Part shown: positions 55,532 through 64,000 of the stretch, one piece after another
Position numbering within the stretch: position 1 is the first letter of the stretch
Layout: each line of letters starts with the position of its first letter
From: Tachypleus tridentatus
Taxonomy: Eukaryota; Arthropoda; Merostomata; Xiphosura; Limulidae
Assembly: GCF_004210375.1 (NCBI RefSeq)
Contig: NC_134833.1
Coordinates: 46,556,782-46,620,781 of the forward strand
Direction of reading: 5' to 3'
DNA length: 64,000 nucleotides
Program-made: the position numbers and the translations under genes
Notes under the pieces: generated by a model
Seen by the model: only the letters and a program-made list of their open reading frames with translations
Databases searched by the model: none
What the model was told of the DNA's origin: nothing

Positions 55532-58500
55532 TCTGGGTGACATCAAAACACTGATTGATTCCTACCATCCTGTTTGTCTCTCCTTGCAGGAAATATTTCC
55601 GAAAACTGCCGATACAGTCACCTTTCGGCGGTTTTCTTTATACAGAAATGACAGGCCGTATGATGGACGAGTGCATGGCGGGGTGGCACTGTTGGTTGAT
55701 CAGCATGTGCCCACCCTGTCTTTGCCACTCGACACACCCTTGGAAGCCGTAGCCATCAGTGTTTCCTTGGGTCATATAATTACTGTTTGTTCTCGCTATC
55801 TGTCACCTGGAGAGACATAAGATCAATCAGACCTTGATGCTCTTATTTAACAGTTGCCGTCTCCCTTTTTCATCCTGGGGGACTTTATTGTACATTATTC
55901 CCTCTGGGGAAGTGCTGATATTAATAGGAGGGATTGCTCTGTTGTGCATATGCTTTCTGATTACAACCTTTTTCTTTTCAATATTGGTTCTTCTACTTAT
56001 TTCCATGCCCATAGTCAGTCCTTTATTGCTATTGATCTCTCATTTTGCTCCCCTTCATTATTTTCCTATTTTAAATGGAGGGTTGAAAATAATCTACGAG
56101 GAAGTGATCATTATCCTACAATCTTGAGAGAGACTGGCCGTGGTCGATGCCACCCGTCCCGCGTGTCCCGGTGGAAGCTGATCAAGCAAACCGACCCTCT
56201 TTGACTGCTTTTGCAGAATGTGATCCTGCCATTGTCTATAAGCCATCAAAAGACGACAGTGTGGCAGCAGTAAATGACTGTATTATACAAACAGCTCCTC
56301 AATGTATTCCTAAAACCTCGACACGTTTTTCACTATGTCCTCGTCCATGGTGGAATCCTGCCTGCCACATGGTACAGAAGGCTCAAAAACGAGCCTGGGA
56401 TACTTTCCGTAGATATCCCACACTCTCGACCGCATTGCTTTCCAGCGGGCCCGTGCACATGCTCGATGGGTAAGACGTCATAGCCAGAAAGAATCTTGAA
56501 TTAAGTTCAAAACCAGCATATCCTTTATCACCAGTTCCAAATTCACTTGGGACAACTTTCGAAAGGTCAGTGGGCAACATCACTCTGTCTCCCTCTCGAT
56601 CTTGCTCACTGATGGCCAGGAAGTAACTGATACCCAGAGCATCGCCGATACTCTAAATGAAAGCTTTTTCCAGGTATCTAGCACTTCTGCCTCTTCTTCC
56701 ACCTACTTAGCCATCAAGACTCGGGCAGAGCAATCACCTCTTTCCTTTCGAGCTGATTGTCTGTGACTATAATCGTCCCTTTACACTGGTGGAACTCAAA
56801 CTAGCCCTTCATCGGTCTGGTAGTACATCGGTTGGACCTGATGATATACACTATGAAATGCTGCATCATCTATCTCTTGCTTCTCTTGCTATCCTACTGG
56901 GTGTTTTTAACCGGATCTGGCAGGAGAATGGTTTTCCTGATTCCTGGCGCCAGGCTATTGTCCTGCCTTTCTCCAAGCCTGGGAAGGAACCCAAGATTCT
57001 TTCAATCTACTGTACAATTGCTTTGACGAGCTATCTTTGTAAGACCTGAGAGAGGATGGTTAATGTTCGTCTCGTTTGGTTCCTCGAATCAAACAACCTC
57101 CTCTCGCCCACCCAGTGTGGGTTCCGATGACAGTGCTCCACTATGGACCACCTGATTCGACTTGAAACGTCAATCAGAGAATCCCTACTCAAACGACAAC
57201 GTCTTGTATCAGTATTCTTTGACATTGAGAAGGCTTATGATACAACATGGAGTTATGGCATCTTGCGAGACCCCCATATATATGGGTTACGTGGCCATTT
57301 GCCCATTTTTATTAAAAAAAAAATTTAATGGACAGGAGACTCCGAGTTCGTGTGGGTTCGACATTTTCCCATTCTTTTCTACAGGAACTTGGAATCCCTC
57401 AGGGCTGTGTTCTGAGTCTCACATTTTTCAGAATAAAAATTAATGCCATCACTAAACAACTCCCTCTCACTGTTACAAACGGGCTCTATGTCGACGACTT
57501 TCACATCCCATATAAGTCGTCGAACACGAGGTATATTGAGCGGCAGCTACAGAATGCCCTCAATTGTTTACTGAAGTGGACCACAGCAAACGGTTTTACC
57601 TTCTCTCTCACTAAAACCGTTTGCATGCACTTTTGCCGCCAACGGGGTATTCACCCTGATCCTGAACTCCGTATTGGTGAAGTTGTGCTGCCTGTGGTCT
57701 CTGAGATTAAGTTCTTGGGGCTTATCTTCGACCGTAAGCTAACCTTTATACCACGCATCAAGCAGCTACAGGTCAAATGTACAAGAGCACTGAACATCCT
57801 CCGTGTCCTCTCTACCACCACTTGGGGAGTGGATCGACGTTCTATGCTAAAGATGTATCGTGCTCTTATTCGATCGAAACTCGACTATGAATCACTGACC
57901 TATGGCTCTGCTGGACCATCGGCCATCAAGATGCTAGACCCTATTCATCATCAAGGACTTCGGCTCTGCACTGTGGCTTTCTGCACTTCCCCAGTTCAGA
58001 GCTTATACATAATCTCATGAACCTTCTTTGCACCTCTTCGTTTGCAACTGTCTTTAATATACATCAAACTTCATTACTTACCAAAGCATCCCACCTGGGG
58101 TTGTGTTTTCCTTCCTTGATGGGCCATGCTTTTTCAGACCAGACAGTCTGCCATTGTTTCCTTTGGCCTTCTTTTCTAGGTGCAGTTAGATGAATTGGGT
58201 CTGTCCTTGGATAACATTTCTGTATCCACTGGTCAGCCTGTCCTGCCAGGGCTTCTTACAGTTTCCAATTGTGAGCTATCTTTAACTCATCTGAGAATAG
58301 TAGACACTTCTGATTGGAAATACTGTCTGACATTTGCTGAACATCTTTCGAACCATCCTTCCATTCCAATTTATACAGATAGTTCGAAATCAGGTGCCTG
58401 TGTGAGCTCTGCCAAGGTTTGTTGTGGTTTGGTGGTTGTGTGAAGAATCCCTTCAACAGCTTCTGTGTCCACTGCTGAACTGTATGCCATTTCTTTTGCC

Positions 58501-59157
58501 CTGGATCATATAGAAGCTAAGCAGTACTCGAACTGCACGATTTATACTGACTCGCTTAGTTCTCTACTGGCCCTGTAATCGCTTCATGTTGGTTCACACC
58601 CTGTTCTCGCCGATATTCAAAACCGACTGGCCCATTTGTCTTTAACATCTACTTCTATCCAGTTTTTCTGGTTACCGGGCCATGTTGGTATTCGCGGGAA
58701 CGAACTCGCCGACACTTCTATGTGCTCTGACACTATCACTGCTGTGCCTGTCCCATACATGGACTATGATCCTGTATATAAGTCTTAGCTCTGTAGCAGC
58801 TGGCAGTCGACTTGGAGTGAGCAACGCGAAAACAACCTTTTCCAAATAAAACCCTATATTGGACTTTGGCCGTCTTGTCATCGTAAGGATCAGAAAGAAG
58901 AAGTTGTTCTACCTGGACTACGCATTGGTCACAGTTTTTTAACTCATCGTCTTCTTTTATCTGGAACTGATGCACCAGTGTGTAGTTTGTGTAACACTCA
59001 GATCACAATAACCCATATTTTACTTTCTTGTCATCGTTATGTTTCACAACGACAGCACCATTTTAAGAATGTTCTGTTCCAAGGTTTGTTCATAACGTTA
59101 GACAGTGTTATTGGTGGTGGTAACACTGTCCACCTTGGTAATGTTTTTAGTTTTTAA
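55488..59157 (+). pseudogene. LINE ORF2 (endonuclease, reverse transcriptase, RNase H), broken
   Basis: Endonuclease: MATLIQWNCRGLRSN start, CLSLQEIF with the catalytic Glu, LGDFIVH where the family has GDFNAH, and GSDHYP near the end. Reverse transcriptase: GSTSVGPDDIHYEML, FPDSWRQAIVLPFSKPGK, FFDIEKAYDTTW with the first catalytic Asp, GIPQGCVLS, and LYVDDF at the active site. RNase H: IPIYTDSSKSG, STAELYAISFALDH, IYTDSLSSL and LPGHVGIRGNELAD, with all four acidic residues in place. A Cys/His motif (CSLCN, HILLSCH) ends the protein at a TAA at 59155-59157. Breaks: TAA at 55818, another stop near 55850, a shift near 56140, a stop at 56471, more stops before 57140, a shift at the A-run near 57318, and stops at 58018 and 58441. 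Confidence 0.9.
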
Positions 59158-59611
59158 AGGTCATTGATCTTTTTAATGCCATTTAAGTTTTTAATTTATG
59201 CTTTACACCTTTTAAAATTCACAGTTCATCTAGTTCAATTTGAAATTAGAAACTGAGCGTAACATTACGTAACTCGAAACCAGGACTGGAAAGGCTAACT
59301 TCAGGTGACTGACGGTAGTTTTTATACTTATCTGTTAGTCTTCCTGGCGAGTTATGATTATTACAGTGACGCTACAGAAATTCCTTTGCAACTTGAATTA
59401 CTGTAGTTTTTCTCTTGACGTTATAGACTAGAGTAAACATTGGTTTTATGCTATTTATTTATTTGTTTATTTTTTAACTTTGTTTTGTTTTACCTTAATT
59501 TCCTTTTATGAATTTTACTGAATTTACTTTTACCTTTTTACCGGACGTTCGGCGCAGATAGCCTAGCTGCTTTGTGCCTTAAAACACTAAATTAACCAAC
59601 CAACCAACCAA
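59158..59611 (+). other. LINE 3' untranslated region and tail
   Basis: It ends GGCGCAGATAGCCTAGCTGC at 59551-59570, then TTTGTGCCTTAAAACAC and an AACC-type simple repeat at 59593-59611. The block near 59551 is the part shared with the SINE tails and is the probable recognition site for the reverse transcriptase. Confidence 0.8.
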
Positions 59612-61080
59612 CTCTTCACTTATCAAAATCAGTTGACATGTCAAGATATATTTTAGTGTGTCATATGGCCAAAACACCTTGGAAGACATATTATATCTTA
59701 TTAACAGAGGTGATATTTTACTAATATTCCACTTTCTGTAGCTCATTATGTGGTAACTCAAACTATCTCATATTTAAAAGTTTTTGTGCTTTACTGGACC
59801 TTTACTTCACATACCATATTCTAAGGGAATCCGTTAATAAATACATAAATATAAAATTTCAACCCATGCTTAAGATTCTTCCTTTATTTTTGTTCTTACA
59901 AATAAAATATGGAACTTTATTTTTTATTGAAAACGTGTATAATTTTCATGGATTATTTTTCAAATGTCAGACATAATATATCTTTACGAACTACAGTTAA
60001 ATGTAAAATGTAGTTTACATATAAGCCACATATGCATATTCAATAAAAACTGTTCATTTTTGACTAAAATGTTTGCACTCACCTACATAAAACGTCACTG
60101 AGCTATCGGCCTGACAGTTTTACTACAGCTTCACCTTATAAAAAATTGGCACAATTTTAGCTTTTCATTAATTGAGAGAAAGACAGCTGATTTAGATAAC
60201 AAAACACGTGCAGATACATAAGTTATTGGTTAGGCCGAGCAAACTAGATGACCAGTTATTATTCATTGCCAAAGTTTGAGAACAAAATTGCTACGTTTTA
60301 TGATATTCTCATAATTTAAGAGCACGCACGATCACGTAATGTTAGCTTACAAAATTATCATAAATAATTATGTTCGATATAGCTATACAACTGCACAGGG
60401 ATGATGACAATCAACTGTTAATCTAAATTCCATGGTGTTACTGAGGGAAGTTATTAACTCTGTAAGAAAAAACAACCGATACATATGTTAAAGGATCTAG
60501 TTGGTTCTGTGAAGTATAGTTCTGTTCCGAATAATAAGGTTGTAACTCTAAAGCTAATGTTGGTTATAATCGAGTGTCATTTTCTTACTTGCTGTGGTTT
60601 ACTGACATGCATTGACAAAAAGTCGTGATATCTAATGAAAAACACCTTAGGTTTGCTGAAAGGTGTGACCAAAAATGACTGAGTATGTGTCTTAAAGGAA
60701 TGAAATTAAATTTGATGGCTAAATTGGTAGCTAAAGGTATAGCTTTGATAAGGATTTTATACCAAATATTCATTCATTAGTTAATCAGGACACATTCTTT
60801 TTTTACAGACTACAATACTCCAACTTAAACAATAAACGCGGCATGGCTAGTTAATGAATAAATATTTGTTCGTTTTTGATTAGATTTATAAAGTGTGCCT
60901 CCTACTTCTTTAATATTTTGTCGCCACTGTAGCTTTGCGTATGTAGGCCCATTTGTCATTGTTGTTTATGTCTATTCTTACTTTTGTTTACCACTTTAGA
61001 TCCTGGCTGGCTCAGCACTGTCAGTTGGTATGTATGGAATGGCCAAATTATTTGGCTTGTTGGCAATAAACTTCTATAAT
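59612..61080. other. Unannotated AT-rich stretch
   Basis: I see no repeat, exon or SINE. Confidence 0.4.
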
Positions 61081-61084
61081 AATA

Positions 61085-61645
61085 AACACCATCACAGAGT
61101 CCACCTGTTTTAAAATAATACATTAAAAACAAATCAATTGGATATACAAATGTTCATCACATTGCTTCAGTTACGTTAGAACACAATTTGACAAGATCAA
61201 TTATTCTTCCTTTTCGGTTATTACAATACGGTCTATGATAATGTTAGTGTAAAGATATTATTATAAATGTTGGCTTCCACAGTTGTATTCAGAGCTTTAG
61301 GTAATTCTCTTTACCGCCAAAGTCCACACAAGCTAGTTCAGTTATCTTAAAACACAGTTCAAAACATGAATTATTCTTCTCTACTTTGTTATTATCATAC
61401 AGTATGTTATAATTTCACTTTAAAATTCTTCACCATACACTTTTTATGGCTAAATCTACAATCACAATCACAGAGTACGGATATAGTTATTTCGAACTAA
61501 TATTTCGTCGCCAATTTATAGTCCAACTCAATCTTAGAACATCCCATACGCTATGAGATATTATGATGGAATCACAACTACAGTTCTATCACCAAACTTT
61601 TTATCTTCTCATTCAGAGACAGAAATTTCATATCCGGAGTATTTT
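61085..61645. repeat. Diverged tandem repeat, about 170-185 bp unit, three copies
   Basis: CAGTTACGTTAGAACACA near 61168, CAGTTATCTTAAAACACAG near 61339 and CAACTCAATCTTAGAACA near 61524 occupy equivalent places. So do GAATTATTCTTC-type and TTACCGCC/TCGTCGCC-type blocks. The copies are strongly diverged. Confidence 0.45.
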
Positions 61646-61741
61646 TAACCCAGTCCATTGTTCAATAGCGTTAATCTTTTATTTCTTCAAGTTACACAGG
61701 AGAAAAAAAATCACTTCATGCTAAAGCAAATATTTCATAAA

Positions 61742-61855
61742 TTAAAATAAAACATAAAGCTACAATGGGTTATCTGTTCTCTGCCATCTACGGTATCGAA
61801 ACCCAGTTTCTAGCGATGCGAGTCTGCAGGCATGCAGTTGTTTCATTGGGGGCTA
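61742..61855 (-). mobile_element. SINE C
   Basis: ATAAAGCTACAATGGGTTAT (reversed tail), TGTTCTCTGCC, GGTATCGAAACCCAG and CATTGGGGGCT (reversed head) are present. Confidence 0.8.
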
Positions 61856-62723
61856 AAGTAAAAATACCATCTATTAATATACCTTTGTCATTATTTGAGC
61901 CTGGTGTTAAATTGTTAACTTGAACAGAATATATTTATGCATTTTACTCAGATTCATGGTCTTGTATATTTCTTTTTGATTAAATAAATATTAGTCATAC
62001 ACATCGAAGATAATTCTATTTTAACTATGCACATAGCATAGCAAAGTTAACATCTTAAAATGTAAAGCATAACATCATACCTTAGCTTACATGTTTAGTC
62101 ATTTATCTTTTTTGTGTTATTGTCTTTTATTTCACCAAAAACATTTTACGAACATAATACTATAACAAATTTCTTTTAGATAGTCTGAAATATCAGTCCA
62201 ATTAATTTTTATGTGTTTTTATCTTGTAAATATGAGATTCTGTATCTTAGTATAATAATCTTAAGTCACCTTCGGCTTTGGTATCATAAACACATGATGG
62301 AAATTATGCATCAATGTTTTCAAAATATATAAGTTGCTGATATTAATATACAATGTTTCATTGAATATTATTTTTGTTTATTCACATGAATAGCGCATAA
62401 GATTTTTGTAAATTGTGTTTCTTGAAATTTCGTTTAGCTATTAATGTTTGAATTTTGTCTGTATCAGAACACAGTTTTATTAATTGAAACTATTTTTATT
62501 ATAGAGCACTGTTGTTAACTATATAATTTGTGTTTTACATTTGTTGAAACTGTTAAATTCACTAATGCTAGATATCCATACTGAATCACTTTGATTTTAC
62601 TACATATGATTAGAAAAACAAATACTTCATCATTGCTTTAAAGATACAGGTAATATATGGACATATAATAAATATTTAAAAGTTAAGGTGGCTGTTGAGC
62701 GTCAACAATCACTAACAACAACA
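61856..62723. other. Unannotated AT-rich stretch
   Basis: I see nothing recognisable in it. Confidence 0.4.
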
Positions 62724-62925
62724 AACTTTTGACCAGCTAGTATTTAGATTAATTTCATAGTGTTCACATTTTCCCTATTAAATGCTATACAAGTTTTTTA
62801 TTTTTATTTTCTCTTTTCTTATTTTCATCTTTTGAAGCTCTACTCAAATAAGTGGTTAAGTCTAACAACACACAATGCATATTTTTTCTTTATGTTCTTT
62901 GGCCTTAAGATTTTGGCCAGCAGTG
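62724..62925. mobile_element. Solo terminal repeat of the long-TIR Tc1-like family
   Basis: It matches the right end of the element at 34754-36302: TTTTGACCAGCTAGTATTTA, AATTTCATAGTGTTCACAT, CCCTATTAAATGCTA, and finally GGCCTTAAGATTTTGGCCAG with CAGTG at 62921-62925 followed by TA. Only one end remains, so the element was lost by deletion. The 67-codon frame at 62760-62963 is a by-product. Confidence 0.9.
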
Positions 62926-62933
62926 TATATTTA

Positions 62934-64000
62934 GACTGTCTTGCACAAGTATTCACCCCATGAAAAGTTTATACATTTGTTTGCCGTATGAATTTGCAGT
63001 CGTGAAACTTTCAAATGGGTCTTTGTAATTAGAATCCGTATAATTTATTCCAAACTGAGAATGCTATGAAAAACGCTGACACCATGGAAGTATGTCAAAT
63101 TCTCAAATAAAATTGGAATATTCTTACATAAGTATTCAACCACATTGTTCCAAAATAGAAATAAATTCAAATGCAAAATATTACTTTTAAATTTCATAAA
63201 ATTATTCTAATGATTTATTTGTGTGTGTTATTAAAGCGTTTTAACTTGACTTTTTAAGTAAATGCATCTGTTCAAGCCACAACTTTCATTATGATATGAC
63301 GAACCAACCAAGGAGATTTCCAAATAAATCGGGAATAAAATGGTAGAGAAGCACAGGTCAGGAGAATGTTACAATAAAATTCCAATGTGGCTGATTATCC
63401 CCTTAGGTACGATGAAGTCCATCATTAAGAAGTGGAATGTACTTTATACCATTCAGTCACTACCCAAATCAGGCCGTCTTTCCAAACTAAGCTGCAAGGC
63501 AAGGTGAAAACTGGTGAAGCCAACTGTGACTTTGAAGGATTTGCGAAGTTCCATGTCTGAGATGGGAATCAGTGTTCATACACTGGCAATATCCTGGTCC
63601 GTAGACACACCTGGCATGTATGGGCAAATGACAATAGAAAACTATTGCAGAAAAAGAATCATTTTAAATATCATATGGAGATTGCAATAATGCATGTAAA
63701 ATATACTACAGACATGTAGCATCAGGTTTTCTGGTCTTACGAGACAAACTTGAGGTTTTTGATCTAAATTCAAGGTATTCTGGTGCAAGCCAAACGTAAC
63801 ACATTATCCAGTCAACACCATTCCAACTGTTTAAGCATGATGACGACAGCATCATGTTGTACAAATTATTTTCATCAGCAAGGAGTGAAAACTTGTCAGC
63901 TTGAGGAGAACATGGATGGTGCAAATTACAGGCGAATCATCGACGACAACTTGCTTGAGTCAACTAAGAATTTAGATCTTGGTAGAAAATTCACATTCCG
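62934..64000 (+). mobile_element. Tc1-like transposon copy 3, cut by window end
   Basis: The left end TGTCTTGCACAAGTATTCACC matches the ends of copies 1 and 2. Downstream are transposase remnants in shifting frames: MTNQPRRFPNKSGIKW near 63300, VTLKDLRSSMSEMGISVH (with changes) near 63530, and the segment ahead of GRKFTF near 63980. Frames are heavily broken. The element continues past the window. Confidence 0.8.

Larger units (their letters stand above)
53690..59611 (+). mobile_element. Non-LTR retrotransposon (LINE), jockey/I-type, nearly full length
   Basis: The pieces are in order: a pyrimidine-rich leader, ORF1 with zinc knuckles, ORF2 with endonuclease, reverse transcriptase and RNase H, a 3' untranslated part, and a tail ending ACTAAATTAACCAACCAACC. 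ORF2 starts inside the end of ORF1 (ATG at 55488). The 5' limit is uncertain; I place it where C/T-rich LINE-like sequence begins. Both ORFs carry stops and frameshifts, so it is inactive. Its 3' terminus shares a motif with SINE families A, B and C. Confidence 0.88.

Noticed and set aside
1878-61855. CRISPR-like or regularly spaced repeats
   Set aside because: The recurrent units are dispersed SINEs in both orientations with irregular spacing, and the DNA is eukaryotic in character.

Overview
The window looks like repeat-rich nuclear DNA from an animal, most probably an arthropod. It is AT-rich and gene-poor, has no operon-like or bacterial architecture, and is packed with decayed transposons. 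The repertoire is tRNA-headed SINEs, a jockey/I-type LINE, Ty3/Gypsy and Tc1/mariner elements, and a hAT-type MITE. From memory of such SINEs my best guess is a chelicerate such as a horseshoe crab; the sequence alone does not prove this.

The only good candidate for host coding sequence is one short first exon on the + strand (13700-13778). It encodes a start codon, a hydrophobic signal peptide and a consensus splice donor. I found no convincing partner exon, so much of the window may be intron or intergenic DNA.

Layout: a Tc1-type element lies at 333-1494. A second Tc1 family, with ends containing CTTGCAAAAG, appears at 5858-7045 (-), 7659-9708 (+, carrying two SINEs) and 62934-64000 (+, cut by the window edge). 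The signal-peptide exon is near 13.7 kb and a mariner fragment is at 15.3-15.7 kb. A family of putative solo LTRs (TGTAAC at the start, GTAACA at the end, internal TATA box and AATAAA) lies at 18.7-19.5, 23.8-24.9, 27.75-30.46, 38.0-39.2 and 51.8-52.3 kb. A long-TIR Tc1-like element with an almost complete transposase pseudogene is at 34754-36302. A decayed local tandem block covers 39.3-42.3 kb. A Ty3/Gypsy remnant on the minus strand (46.4-50.95 kb) has the order gag, protease, integrase, reverse transcriptase, as in Gmr1-like elements. A LINE with zinc-knuckle ORF1, endonuclease, reverse transcriptase and RNase H is at about 53.7-59.6 kb.

About 30 SINE copies of three families (called A, B and C here) are scattered through the window, many with 7-15 bp target-site duplications. 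All three end in a tail that resembles the 3' end of the LINE at 59.55 kb. This suggests that the LINE family mobilised all three SINE families. The nested insertions give a relative age order. Every transposase, gag and pol frame seen is broken, so nothing here appears able to move on its own.
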